A DNA stretch of 64,000 nucleotides from positions 152,506-216,505 of the forward strand of contig PAJP01000004.1 in the NCBI GenBank assembly GCA_002706095.1, read 5' to 3'. The stretch comes from Methylophaga sp. Lineage in GTDB: Bacteria > Pseudomonadota > Gammaproteobacteria > Nitrosococcales > Methylophagaceae. Each line of letters starts with the position of its first letter. The first letter of the stretch is position 1. Under the pieces are notes generated by a model that saw nothing but the letters and a program-made list of their open reading frames with translations, was not told the origin of the DNA and ran no database searches. Both the position numbers and the translations under genes were made by a program. Shown here piece after piece: positions 27,149 through 36,059 of the stretch.

Positions 27149-28931
27149 ATATCTGTTGTGCGTAAAGTTTTTGGTACAAACCGTCCTGATTAATCAATGA
27201 ATCATGGTCGCCTTCCGCAATAATTTCTCCACCGTCAAATACGATAATGCGATCGGCTTGTTTCACGGCGCTGAGACGGTGAGCAATAATAATGGTTGTC
27301 CGGTTTTCCAGATACTGCTCTAAAGCATTATGCAGTTGAAATTCGGTATCACTATCTAAGGCTGAAGTGGCTTCATCCAAAACAACAACACTCGGATTCA
27401 CTAGAGCCATACGTGCAATTGCCAGACGTTGACGTTGTCCACCCGATAATTTCACGCCATCACGGCCTATGATGGTATCCAATTGTTCTGGAAGGTCTTG
27501 GATGACGGTTTCTATCTGTGCGATACGAATAGCTTCCCATATAGCATCATCTGAATATTGACGTCCCATCGTAATGTTTTGACGCACGGTATCATTAAAC
27601 AAAGCGGGGCTTTGTAATACTGTGGATACGTGTTCACGAACCGTGTCCAGGCCAATTTTACTCACGGGTACATCATTAAAAAATACCATGCCATCATCAG
27701 CTGGATATAAACCTAATAACACATTGACTAAGGTAGACTTTCCGGCACCACTAGCACCGACCAGTGCGACTTTTTCACCTGCTTGGATATTCAGGGATAC
27801 GCCGCTGAGCACTTTATTATTATCGCCGTATTTAAAGTGCAGGTTCTCAATGCGAATACTGCTGGGTTGTCCATCTACAAATGGATTCACGTCGTTTTGG
27901 TAACGCACTTCTTCATGCATGCTGAACAGACTATTCAGCCTCGAAACCGCTGCGCTGGCAGAATAAAATGAATATTGAATATTCAGAATCTCTTGTACCG
28001 GACTCATCATAAACCACAGGTAACCAAAGACGGCGAACATCTCACCAATACTTAAATTAGAGAAAATCACCATAAACATACTGACAGCTCTGAACACATC
28101 AAAGCCAAACAGGAAGATCACAAATGAAAAACGGTTTGCGGCATCACTTTTCCAGGCAAACTCTGAGGCATGGTTTCTAACCTGACGTGCGTTATCAATG
28201 ACGCGAAGCAGATAGTGTTTTTCACGATTAGCGGTGCGTATTTGTTGAATACCGTCTAAGGTTTCGGTCAAGCTTTGTTGGAAGATTTCAAAAGCAGAAT
28301 TTTCTTTCCTTTTAAGCTCCTTGACGTGTTTACCCACCACCATAGTGAAATAGATCACCAGCGGATTCATAAACAAAATTAATAACGCCAGTTGCCAGTG
28401 TAAAAACAGCAATATCACTGCTGTACCAATAATACTCAGCGTTGCTACGATAAATCGACTGATGGTATTGCCGATAAAATTATCAATCACTTCAATATCG
28501 GTAACAAAATGTGAGGCAATGCCGGCGCTACCTCGAGTTTCATATTCGCTGATGGCAATTCTACCCAGCCGTTTAATCAGTTTTTGACGAATCCTGAAGG
28601 TGATGCGTTTGGCAATAAGGGTGAAATAACGTGACTGAGCCACATTCAAAATGACCGATGCCACACGTAATACCAATGTAAATAACAACACAGCCAAAAT
28701 ATATAAAACCGGACCATGCCAGCTATCGGGACTGAATTGCTGAATAAAGGCGACGGTTGGGCCTGGCTCTTCAAGTAACACTTCGTCAACCATCAGAGGC
28801 AATAATAGAGGAACAGGCACGGCACAGAGTGTCGCCAGAAGCGCGATGATATTGGCTTTGACGAGATGCTTTTTGTACAGAAGGGCTTGCTTGAGAATGC
28901 CGCTCAGCTCATAGCTGCTTTTGTCAGTCAT
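27147..28931 (-). CDS. ABC exporter, fused permease and ATPase (MsbA-like)
   Basis: Seen: 594 aa. Six transmembrane helices lie in about 20-310 (type I exporter fold), then an ATPase with Walker A GASGAGKST, Q-loop VLQSPALFND, signature LSGGQRQRLAIARM, Walker B VVVLDEATSALDS and H-loop IIAHRLSA. It begins 9 bp after hmuV ends and so appears to be the last gene of the leftward heme-transport operon. The substrate is unknown: lipid, peptide or, by context, heme or a siderophore-like compound. It has no partner half-transporter nearby, so a homodimer is likely. Confidence 0.85.
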   Translation of the reverse strand: MTDKSSYELSGILKQALLYKKHLVKANIIALLATLCAVPVPLLLPLMVDEVLLEEPGPTVAFIQQFSPDSWHGPVLYILAVLLFTLVLRVASVILNVAQSRYFTLIAKRITFRIRQKLIKRLGRIAISEYETRGSAGIASHFVTDIEVIDNFIGNTISRFIVATLSIIGTAVILLFLHWQLALLILFMNPLVIYFTMVVGKHVKELKRKENSAFEIFQQSLTETLDGIQQIRTANREKHYLLRVIDNARQVRNHASEFAWKSDAANRFSFVIFLFGFDVFRAVSMFMVIFSNLSIGEMFAVFGYLWFMMSPVQEILNIQYSFYSASAAVSRLNSLFSMHEEVRYQNDVNPFVDGQPSSIRIENLHFKYGDNNKVLSGVSLNIQAGEKVALVGASGAGKSTLVNVLLGLYPADDGMVFFNDVPVSKIGLDTVREHVSTVLQSPALFNDTVRQNITMGRQYSDDAIWEAIRIAQIETVIQDLPEQLDTIIGRDGVKLSGGQRQRLAIARMALVNPSVVVLDEATSALDSDTEFQLHNALEQYLENRTTIIIAHRLSAVKQADRIIVFDGGEIIAEGDHDSLINQDGLYQKLYAQQI

Positions 28932-28940
28932 ATAAAGTCA

Positions 28941-29714
28941 TTAAATTAGAACGTTGTTTCCTGCTTGAGTGATCAGTTTCTCAGGAACATAACCCCAGAC
29001 CGCACTGACGGTATCAGATGTTAATATCGCCTGTGGTGAACCTTGAGCAAACATTTTACCCTGATTTAGCAACCAAATCTTATCGGCATAACGCGTTGCT
29101 TGGTTAAGATCATGCAAAATGGCCACGATCGAGAATTGTGATTCATGACTAAGCTGACGAACGAGTTGTAATAAATGATGCTGTTGACCTAAGTCTTGTG
29201 CTGATGTGGGTTCATCCAACAAAACAACAGGTGGTTTTTCGGCTTGTGATACCTGGAGTAATATTCGCGCTAGCTGCACGCGTTGCCGCTCTCCACCAGA
29301 GAGACTGGTAAAAAAGCGATCTGCAAATTGCCAGGTATCGGTTTTTTCCATCCAAAATCGTGTTTGCTGAGCTAACTCATCAGCAGATAGAGACAGCGGC
29401 GTCGCACCTATTGCCACGACTTCACTTGCACTAAAGGGAAAGGTTAATTGTGATGATTGGGGCAAAATACCTAAGTGTTTCGCACGCTCTCGACGAGACC
29501 ATTCATTTACATTTTTATCATGCAAAAAAACATGACCTGAGCTAGGTTTCCACTCGCTAGTAATGGCACGAAATAAACTGGTTTTTCCTGCGCCATTAGG
29601 GCCCAGCACGGCAATAAACTCGCCCGGCTCAACATCAGCATGCTCGATATGGAGAATGGAGCGTCCACCATGAGCAATGTTGAGATGATTTAAAGTTAAA
29701 CTGGTCATCGTCAT
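28941..29714 (-). CDS. hmuV: Heme ABC transporter ATP-binding protein
   Basis: Energises heme import through HmuU. Seen: 257 aa with Walker A VLGPNGAGKTSLFRAI, HLGILPQSSQLTFPFSASEVVAIG (typical of iron/heme importer ATPases), signature SLSGGERQRVQLARIL, Walker B VVLLDEPTSAQDLGQQHHLL and H-loop AILHDLNQATRYADKI. Length and gene order (hmuT-hmuU-hmuV) fit. Its ATG is 1-2 bases from the hmuU stop. Confidence 0.9.
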   Translation of the reverse strand: MTMTSLTLNHLNIAHGGRSILHIEHADVEPGEFIAVLGPNGAGKTSLFRAITSEWKPSSGHVFLHDKNVNEWSRRERAKHLGILPQSSQLTFPFSASEVVAIGATPLSLSADELAQQTRFWMEKTDTWQFADRFFTSLSGGERQRVQLARILLQVSQAEKPPVVLLDEPTSAQDLGQQHHLLQLVRQLSHESQFSIVAILHDLNQATRYADKIWLLNQGKMFAQGSPQAILTSDTVSAVWGYVPEKLITQAGNNVLI

Positions 29715-29715
29715 C

Positions 29716-30756
29716 CTACAATGTACTTAAGCGCTGACGTTGCTGTAATAGAAGAAAAACAAAAAAGGGTGCGCCAATCAATGCTGTCACTAAGCCAACC
29801 GGAAGTTCGGCTGGAGCGAGCCAGACCCGTGCTCCCACATCAGCCAGTAATAACAGGGCCGCCCCTGCAATGGCAGATAAAGGTAATAGGCGTGTGTGAT
29901 CTGGGCCTAATGTCATACGTATTAGATGAGGCACAACCAAACTGATGAAGCCAATAATGCCTGAGGCAGAGACGGCAATACCAATGCCAATCGCTGTCGC
30001 AATGATGAGTTGGCGTTTGAGTTGTTCAGTATGGATGCCTAAATGTGCCGCTTCAGCTTCACCCAGCAATAAGGCATTCAGGGCTTTGGCGTAATACTGA
30101 TAGAAAAGTATCAAGCACAGGCAACAGCCAGCACATAACCACAACATAAAAGGTGTGGCGCCATTTAAGGAACCCATGCCCCATAAAGTTAAATCGCGTA
30201 ATGCCTGATCATTGGCAATAAATGTTAGAAAACCAATCACGGCACCGGTAAATGCGGCGACCGCGACCCCGGCTAATAACAGAATAAGCACGGAAGTATT
30301 TCCTTGGCTGGATTGGGCCAGTCGATACACTAATAAACTGGTGACTAACCCACCCACAAAAGCCGCTACAGGTGTGGCAAAAACTGAGAAACTTACGGGA
30401 AATATTACGATGGCAAGTGCCGCCCCAAGCCCTGCACCAGAAGACACACCAATGATGCCTGGATCAGCCAAAGGGTTTCGAAACAAGCCTTGTGTGACGG
30501 CGCCACAGATGGCCAATAAGGCGCCAATAAACAAAGCTAGCAGCGTACGAGGCCAGCGAAGATCCCAGATAACGACCTTCTCATAGTCATTTAGACGGCT
30601 AAGATCGGTATGGAATAAACCGTCCCAGACAGTTAACAAACTCTGCCAGCTTGATAACTTCATGGGGCCAGATGTCAGAGATAAAATAATACCGATGACA
30701 AGCAGGCTGATCAGAACTGGCCACGCCAGCTTTCGGAATAGCGATTGGTAGGGCAT
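29716..30756 (-). CDS. hmuU: Heme ABC transporter permease (FecCD family)
   Basis: Inner-membrane channel for heme import. Seen: about 346 aa from the ATG at 30756 (MPYQSLFRKLAWPVLISLLVIG), with about ten hydrophobic helices and the FecCD motifs WDLRWPRTLLALFIGALLAICGAVTQGLFRNPLADPGIIGVSSGAGLGA and LGIHTEQLKRQLIIATAIGIGIAVSASGIIGFISLVVPHLIRM. A longer frame to 30834 overlaps hmuT and is less likely. Cotranscribed with hmuT and hmuV. Confidence 0.9.
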   Translation of the reverse strand: MPYQSLFRKLAWPVLISLLVIGIILSLTSGPMKLSSWQSLLTVWDGLFHTDLSRLNDYEKVVIWDLRWPRTLLALFIGALLAICGAVTQGLFRNPLADPGIIGVSSGAGLGAALAIVIFPVSFSVFATPVAAFVGGLVTSLLVYRLAQSSQGNTSVLILLLAGVAVAAFTGAVIGFLTFIANDQALRDLTLWGMGSLNGATPFMLWLCAGCCLCLILFYQYYAKALNALLLGEAEAAHLGIHTEQLKRQLIIATAIGIGIAVSASGIIGFISLVVPHLIRMTLGPDHTRLLPLSAIAGAALLLLADVGARVWLAPAELPVGLVTALIGAPFFVFLLLQQRQRLSTL

Positions 30757-30772
30757 AGTCACGAGTCGATGG

Positions 30773-31627
30773 CTAGTAGAGTTTATCTGCCAGTCGTTCA
30801 GCTTCCGCCAGAGCACCGAGGCTGAGCCCGGCAATTAAGGTCGCTGCATTCACACTCACTATCTGATTATTTTTAGCCGCTTGGCTATGTTGCAGTAATG
30901 GCTGACGTTTGACGAGCTTGTTAGCGCTATCCAAGCTGTCAGAACGACTACCAACCAGAATAATATCCGGATTGACGGCTAATAAGGCTTCAACAGAAAT
31001 AGATTTGTAACCACTAAACTGGCTGATATTTTTACCGCCCAATAGTTTTATGAGTGCATCGCCAGTGGTATCGGTGCCCGCTTGGGATAAACCACGCTCA
31101 CCAATATCGAGCAGGAATACCACAGTTGGCTTATGTGTCGGCTGTTTTTCTAGCAAGGCTGCCTGTCTTGTTTGAAGCTGTTCGATAAGCTCTTGCGCTG
31201 CTGATTCAGCATGAAGCCGAGAGGCTAACAGCGTTATATTTGTTTCAAGTTGCTGCAATGTCGTTGGACTATCAAGTTCGAGAACAGGAATATGTGCTTT
31301 TTTGAGAGCCGCGATAGCGGGGGCAGGCCCCATATGGTTACTTCCGATAACTAAATCAGGATGTAACTGGAGCAGCCCTTCTGCAGATAATGTTCGATGG
31401 TAACCTAAATTTTCAACTGGCTGAGATAACAATGGCTGACTGGTTAAGTCTGCAGCAACAATACGTTCACCCAATCCCAAATTAAGCAAAATCTCGGTGG
31501 CATTGCCATCAACACTGACTAGGCGCGAATTATCAGAATCCGCATAGCTGGTTGAGGCTGTGAGTAAAGCCATCAGTAAAAGCCATAGTGAGCCGAAAAG
31601 AGAAGGGAATATTTTATTCTTCATCAT
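30773..31627 (-). CDS. hmuT: Periplasmic heme-binding protein
   Basis: Carries heme from the outer-membrane receptor to HmuUV. Seen: signal peptide MMKNKIFPSLFGSLWLLLMALLTASTSYADS, then the BtuF-type periplasmic binding fold: RLVSVDGNATEILLNLGLGERIVAADLTSQ, LGYHRTLSAEGLLQLHPDLVIGSNHMGPAPAI, LLDIGERGLSQAGTDTTGDALIKLLGGKNI and VEALLAVNPDIILVGSRS. I chose the ATG pair at 31627/31624 because it gives a normal signal peptide; an upstream TTG adds 16 residues. It is divergent from the TonB receptor over a Fur box. Confidence 0.88.
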   Translation of the reverse strand: MMKNKIFPSLFGSLWLLLMALLTASTSYADSDNSRLVSVDGNATEILLNLGLGERIVAADLTSQPLLSQPVENLGYHRTLSAEGLLQLHPDLVIGSNHMGPAPAIAALKKAHIPVLELDSPTTLQQLETNITLLASRLHAESAAQELIEQLQTRQAALLEKQPTHKPTVVFLLDIGERGLSQAGTDTTGDALIKLLGGKNISQFSGYKSISVEALLAVNPDIILVGSRSDSLDSANKLVKRQPLLQHSQAAKNNQIVSVNAATLIAGLSLGALAEAERLADKLY

Positions 31628-31725
31628 ATAAAGTTCAGTCGATATATTAGTCATAGTGAAAAGGGGGATACACAACGCACAGCATTCTACTTGATATCTG
31701 CTAAATTGTTAATCTATATGTAAAT

Positions 31726-31744
31726 GATAATTGATCTCATTATC
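31726..31744. promoter_or_regulatory. Fur box between divergent heme genes
   Basis: GATAATTGATCTCATTATC has perfect 6-base outer arms of the Fur consensus GATAATGATAATCATTATC. It lies about 100 bp from hmuT and 50 bp from the receptor start, so one site could repress both operons when iron is plentiful. Confidence 0.85.
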
Positions 31745-31793
31745 GTTAAATGGTAATTTTCTCGACATATTTTTCAAGTCAGGAACAATTACG

Positions 31794-33788
31794 ATGAAAT
31801 TAAGAAAGTTAGCCTTGCTAATGCAGGTGCCTGTTTTATTGACAGTAAGTGGTGGCGAAGCCTTTGCTGCGGAACAAAGCCTCGATGAAATCACGATCAC
31901 AGCGACAAGAAACACTGACGGTGATAGCTCAAGCCGCAATATCAGTGTCGTGAGTCAGGATGATATTGCACGACAACAAGCCACTTCTGTTCCTCAAGTT
32001 ATTAACTATTTACCTAATGTCACATTAACTGGTGGCCCTCGTGAACAAGTTCAGGGAGTCAATATCCGTGGCTTGGGTGGAAACCGTGTTTTGCAATTGA
32101 TTGATGGGGTTAGACAGAATTTTGAATCAGGTCATCGACCTACGTATTTTTTAGACCCATCACTCTTAAAAAATGTTGAGGTACTTCGAGGGCCGAGCAG
32201 TTCTTTATGGGGGTCAGGTGCGTTAGGTGGTGTTGTGTCACAGAATACTATTCATGCGGCTGATCTCTTGGATGGAGATAATCTGGGCGGCTTTGTGAAA
32301 CAAGGTTATCAATCAAACGGTGATAAGTGGACAACAACCGGTGCTTTGGCTAGTCGTTTTGGCAATGTTGATTTGCTGCTATCGGGTTACTATCGTGATG
32401 GCAATGACTTGGAACTGGGGAATGGCGATGATCTGCAAAACTCAGCAAATCGCGACAAAGGTGTGTTAGCTAAGCTGGACTGGTTTATCGATAGCGATCA
32501 AATGGCGACATTTAACTTTCGTCGCTCGTACAATTACGGTGGCATTCCATCAAATGGGGCAGCAGATGTTTCCACATCAAACTTCTTGATAGATAGAAAA
32601 ACGCAGACAGATCAAGCGTCATTTGACTATCAATACAATCCTAACAACCCGTTGTTGAATACCAAGCTTACTTTGTATTGGGATCGTACTAAAATGGATG
32701 AAAGTCGGACTTCGGATGGACGCTTTGATGACACTGAAATTCGGACAGTGGGAATGAATATTCATAACCGTAGTGAGTTTGGTGAAATAGCTGTTATCTA
32801 CGGGGTGGATGGATATCAGGATAAATTAAATGCAGATCGCGGTGGTGTCGATAGGCCATTACCGCCAACGGCAACGACCGATGTATGGGGGGCCTTTTCA
32901 GAGATTCATCTTCCTGTAGCAGAGAAGTGGCATGTGGAGTTAGGCGCTCGCTATGATTATTTCAAAACAGAAGCAGAAAACTTAAACGAAGAACACAGTG
33001 ATAATGCGTTTTCTCCATCTGCTGCTTTAGTTTGGCAGCCAACCGATCTGTTAAATGTCGCATTACGTTATGATGAAGCTTTTAGAGCACCCTCATCCGA
33101 AGAGCTCTATACATCTGGAACGCACTTTTGTATGGGGCCAGGATTTTGTAATACCTTCCTTCCAAACTCGGATTTGAAGCCAGAAGAGTCTCAAAACTGG
33201 GAGTTAATGACTCAATATACAATGGCTGATGTGTTGAAATCGTCTGATTCATTAACGTTAAACGCTAATATTTTCCATAACGATGTAGATAACTTCATCG
33301 AACAACGAGTTGATGACCCGGTCTTTTTCCCTATTCCCAATCCAGGTAATACCTATTACAGAAATATTGATAAGGCAGAGTTGCAAGGTTTTGAGCTAGC
33401 CATGAATTATCAATTGAATACATTCAATGTCCTATTGAGTTATGGCCAAACCAGGGGGCAAGATAAGAATACGGGAGAAGCCATCTCGTCAATCCCTGCA
33501 GATAAATGGGTATTGGATATGAATAATGCTTGGCTTAAAAATACCCTCAAAACAGGTTTGAGGCTAACGCGGATTGAAAGTCAGAAGCATCGACCGAATG
33601 ATATCAATACTGACTATGAGCACTATACCTTAGTGGATCTCTACACAAGCTGGACACCGAAAGATGTTAAAAACTTAACGATTGATCTGACTGTGAATAA
33701 TTTGACTGATCAACACTATCGTGTCGCATTTCAACAACTCTATATGCCGGGCAAAGATATTCGTCTCGGTGTGAAGTATGATTTTTAA
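31794..33788 (+). CDS. TonB-dependent heme/hemoglobin receptor
   Basis: Outer-membrane heme receptor. Seen: about 664 aa from the ATG at 31794, signal peptide MKLRKLALLMQVPVLLTVSGGEAFAA, TonB box-like DEITITATR, plug domain (GVNIRGLGGNRVLQLIDGVRQNFESGHRP, LRGPSSSLWGSGALGGVVSQNT), a 22-strand barrel and a C-terminal aromatic (GVKYDF). The FRAP motif of heme receptors (EAFRAPSSEELY) is present, with His in TSGTHFCMG and LPNSDLKPEES standing in for the NPNL box. Two Cys lie between them. It heads an operon with hutX-like and hutZ-like genes; hmuR, hutA or huvA would all be reasonable names. Confidence 0.9.
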   Translation: MKLRKLALLMQVPVLLTVSGGEAFAAEQSLDEITITATRNTDGDSSSRNISVVSQDDIARQQATSVPQVINYLPNVTLTGGPREQVQGVNIRGLGGNRVLQLIDGVRQNFESGHRPTYFLDPSLLKNVEVLRGPSSSLWGSGALGGVVSQNTIHAADLLDGDNLGGFVKQGYQSNGDKWTTTGALASRFGNVDLLLSGYYRDGNDLELGNGDDLQNSANRDKGVLAKLDWFIDSDQMATFNFRRSYNYGGIPSNGAADVSTSNFLIDRKTQTDQASFDYQYNPNNPLLNTKLTLYWDRTKMDESRTSDGRFDDTEIRTVGMNIHNRSEFGEIAVIYGVDGYQDKLNADRGGVDRPLPPTATTDVWGAFSEIHLPVAEKWHVELGARYDYFKTEAENLNEEHSDNAFSPSAALVWQPTDLLNVALRYDEAFRAPSSEELYTSGTHFCMGPGFCNTFLPNSDLKPEESQNWELMTQYTMADVLKSSDSLTLNANIFHNDVDNFIEQRVDDPVFFPIPNPGNTYYRNIDKAELQGFELAMNYQLNTFNVLLSYGQTRGQDKNTGEAISSIPADKWVLDMNNAWLKNTLKTGLRLTRIESQKHRPNDINTDYEHYTLVDLYTSWTPKDVKNLTIDLTVNNLTDQHYRVAFQQLYMPGKDIRLGVKYDF

Positions 33789-33797
33789 GGAGCAGCT

Positions 33798-34181
33798 ATG
33801 TCTAATGAAGTAACAATGCCAGGTGAGCAGGCTCAAGCATTACTCGAGCAACTGGCTGATTGGGGTACGATGACGACCATCGTATTGCATGGCGGCAGTG
33901 TGTTTGAGTTTATGGGGCCTTTTCCGAAAGGCTCTGTAGCGGAAGGTTTTTATAATTTATCAGGTCCGGTGCCAGGCTTTCATGGACACTTAAATCTTAA
34001 GTTAGTAAACAATATTCGTTTTCAAGATAAACAGCATCGTGGTCGAGAGAGTTACGCGTTTGTTTTTGAAAATGCCGAGGGCGAGGTGATTTTTAAAGTC
34101 TTTCTTGGCCGAGATGAAAAAGGCGAGTTGTTAGCAGAACAAAAACAACGTTTTCTGACAATGCAGCAACAATATCAGTGA
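33798..34181 (+). CDS. HutX/ChuX-family intracellular heme-handling protein, short
   Basis: Seen: 127 aa with MTTIVLHGGSVFEFMGPFPKGSVAEGFYNLSGPVPGFHGHLNLKLVNNIRF, SYAFVFENAEGEVIFKVFLGRDEKGEL. This matches the C-terminal part of the HutX/ChuX heme-carrier family, which is usually about 160-170 aa; roughly 35 N-terminal residues seem absent. A His in GFHGHL is a candidate heme ligand. It starts 9 bp after the receptor stop behind an AAGGAG-like ribosome site. Inferred role: take imported heme to HutZ. Confidence 0.82.
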   Translation: MSNEVTMPGEQAQALLEQLADWGTMTTIVLHGGSVFEFMGPFPKGSVAEGFYNLSGPVPGFHGHLNLKLVNNIRFQDKQHRGRESYAFVFENAEGEVIFKVFLGRDEKGELLAEQKQRFLTMQQQYQ

Positions 34182-34191
34182 GAGTAGAGTA

Positions 34192-34710
34192 ATGAATAAT
34201 AAAGGGTTAGAAGAGAAAATCAGTCAAGAGATTATGGCGATGGTCAACAGCAGAAAAAGTCTGCTGCTATCCTCATTAACCGAAGAAAATGAGCCTTATG
34301 CTTCCTACGCGCCCTTCGCGGTGGGAGATGATTGTTTATATGTATTGATCAGTGAAATCGCGGTTCACGCTAAAAACTTGCAGCATCACCCCAGAGCCTC
34401 AGTATTAATTATTGAGGATGAAGACTCTGCTGCGGAGTTATTTGCTCGTCTTCGTGTTCAGTACAATGTGACCACAGAACTATTGCCTGTCGATTCTGCA
34501 GACTGGAATGTCGGTATTCAGTGTTTAACCGATCGTCATGGCGATCGCATACAAAACCTAAGTCAATTGAGCGACTTTAAGTTATTTAAGCTAACCCCTA
34601 TCGGTGGCCGTTATGTGAAAGGCTTTGGTAAGGCGTATCAGATTGATGGTGGCTCTCTAGCTGGAGAAGGCTTGTCTCACCTGAGAGATGGACATAAAAA
34701 ACGTGCTTAA
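34192..34710 (+). CDS. HutZ/HugZ-like heme utilisation protein
   Basis: Seen: 172 aa split-barrel (pyridoxamine oxidase-like) fold: KSLLLSSLTEENEPYASYAPFAVGDDCLYVLISEIAVHAKNLQHHPRASVLIIEDE, then KLFKLTPIGGRYVKGFGKAYQI and the C-terminal GEGLSHLRDGHKKRA with His residues where HutZ has its heme ligand. Family knowledge: HutZ-type proteins degrade heme to release iron. Last gene of the receptor operon, followed by a strong terminator. Confidence 0.87.
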   Translation: MNNKGLEEKISQEIMAMVNSRKSLLLSSLTEENEPYASYAPFAVGDDCLYVLISEIAVHAKNLQHHPRASVLIIEDEDSAAELFARLRVQYNVTTELLPVDSADWNVGIQCLTDRHGDRIQNLSQLSDFKLFKLTPIGGRYVKGFGKAYQIDGGSLAGEGLSHLRDGHKKRA

Positions 34711-34735
34711 TAGACTGGCTGTATGAAGCAAAAAA

Positions 34736-34760
34736 GGACGCTCGATGCGTCCTTTTTTTT
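34736..34760. terminator. Intrinsic terminator, probably bidirectional
   Basis: GGACGC, loop TCGAT, GCGTCC followed by eight Ts and preceded by an A-run. It ends the heme receptor operon and, on the other strand, the SH3-domain gene. Confidence 0.88.
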
Positions 34761-34780
34761 GACGAGATAATAATCTGTTA

Positions 34781-35455
34781 TCAGAGGCTGCCCCAGCTAT
34801 CCTTTTTACGAACTTTCAGTCGCGGTAGGATGATGCCCAACAAGATACCTGCAAATAAAACAGCGGCACCTATAAGGAACCAGCTTCGGGTGCTGTTATC
34901 TTTCAAGGCATTGTTTTCGATAACTAATGACTGGTTCTCATGATCAATTTCTTGCAGTTTTTCTTTCAGTTGACGATTTTCATTATCTAAAGCCACAGCA
35001 TTTGATGCGGTACGACGGAGGTCGTCCAGTTCTTTGCTCAAACGTTGTGACTTTTCTTTCAACGACATGTTTTGTGTATCAACGTCGGAGTTTTGATTAC
35101 TGAGTGATGAAATTTCTTCTTTGTATTTAGCGATTTCAAGTTCTAAATTGGCCACACGCTTTTGACTGGCTTCAAGTTGGTCACGAGCACTCGGTGTGTT
35201 GGTCAGATAACGGGTTAACACCCAGCCTTCAACGCCATCTGTCGTTCTGACTTTTGAATAACCTGCTGGATCCGTTTCCAGTACTTCGAGTCGTGTACCA
35301 GACTCGAGCATTTTACGGATATTGAACTTCACGCCTTGACCATTACGCATGGTGATTTCGAGCTTATCAGATACATAACGTGTGGTTTGAGCTTGAGCTA
35401 GGACGGGAGTCAACAGTGCCGCTGAGATGAGGATGTGTGCGATCAGTTTTTTCAC
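34781..35455 (-). CDS. SH3-domain and membrane-anchor envelope protein
   Basis: Seen: signal peptide VKKLIAHILISAALLTPVLAQA, a bacterial SH3 domain (RYVSDKLEITMRNGQGVKFNIRKMLESGTRLEVLETDPAGYSKVRTTDGVEGWVLTRYL; about 25-85), a coiled coil rich in Glu, Lys and Gln (about 90-190), and a C-terminal transmembrane helix (WFLIGAAVLFAGILLGIILPRL) with a basic tail. This is the layout of the YgiM-like SH3-and-anchor family. I prefer the GTG at 35455 as it starts the signal peptide; an ATG at 35488 adds 11 residues. Function is unknown; a periplasmic, cell-wall-facing role is inferred. Confidence 0.78.
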   Translation of the reverse strand: MKKLIAHILISAALLTPVLAQAQTTRYVSDKLEITMRNGQGVKFNIRKMLESGTRLEVLETDPAGYSKVRTTDGVEGWVLTRYLTNTPSARDQLEASQKRVANLELEIAKYKEEISSLSNQNSDVDTQNMSLKEKSQRLSKELDDLRRTASNAVALDNENRQLKEKLQEIDHENQSLVIENNALKDNSTRSWFLIGAAVLFAGILLGIILPRLKVRKKDSWGSL

Positions 35456-35619
35456 AATGGACGTCTTTATTCTTTGATAAACAGGCATTTTAACAGAAGC
35501 GATGCTGTTCGCTTCAAGTCTGAATTAGTAATTAACAATAAATCAGAATGTTATGTCGTCGTAACGGCGTTGTCATATTGGTTTGTTAAGGTCGGCCTGC
35601 TATAAAGAAAGGGTTAGAA

Positions 35620-36054
35620 ATGGAAAAGATTAGAGTCATGTTTTTGTGTACTGGCAATTCGTGTCGGTCACAAATGGCTGAGGGCTGGGCAAGAGCATTG
35701 GCCAGCGAAGAAATTGAAATAAAATCGGCTGGTATTGAAGCACATGGACAAAACCAACGTGCCATCAAAATTATGTCTGAAGTCGGGATTGATATTTCTC
35801 AGCAGGAATCGATTCGTGTGAATGGTGAAATGCTGGAATGGGCTGATTTGTTAGTCACACTATGTGATAACGCTGAGGAGCAGTGCCCTCTACTCAGCCC
35901 TCATACAGTTAAGGTGCATCTGCCTTTGCCTGATCCGGCCAAGCTGCGGGGTAGTGAAGAGGAAGTGATGGCGATCTTCCGTGAAACACGTGAGAAAGTA
36001 CGTCAGCGTGTCGAGTTTGTACTCGAACAGGTTGCTTACGAAGCGGCTGTTTAA
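35620..36054 (+). CDS. arsC: Arsenate reductase, thioredoxin-coupled type
   Basis: Reduces arsenate to arsenite using a Cys relay. Seen: 144 aa low-molecular-weight phosphatase fold with the P-loop CTGNSCRS (nucleophile Cys10, Arg16). Cys82 and Cys89 in LCDNAEEQCPLL fall exactly at the resolving positions known for S. aureus ArsC, which separates it from plain tyrosine phosphatases. It is a single gene with no arsB, acr3 or arsR next to it. The next gene converges 5 bp away. Confidence 0.85.
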   Translation: MEKIRVMFLCTGNSCRSQMAEGWARALASEEIEIKSAGIEAHGQNQRAIKIMSEVGIDISQQESIRVNGEMLEWADLLVTLCDNAEEQCPLLSPHTVKVHLPLPDPAKLRGSEEEVMAIFRETREKVRQRVEFVLEQVAYEAAV

Positions 36055-36059
36055 GCTGA

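Noticed and set aside
30757..30834. Longer HmuU start overlapping hmuT
   Set aside because: It would overlap hmuT by about 60 bp and add a hydrophilic stretch before the first membrane helix; ATG 30756 fits better.
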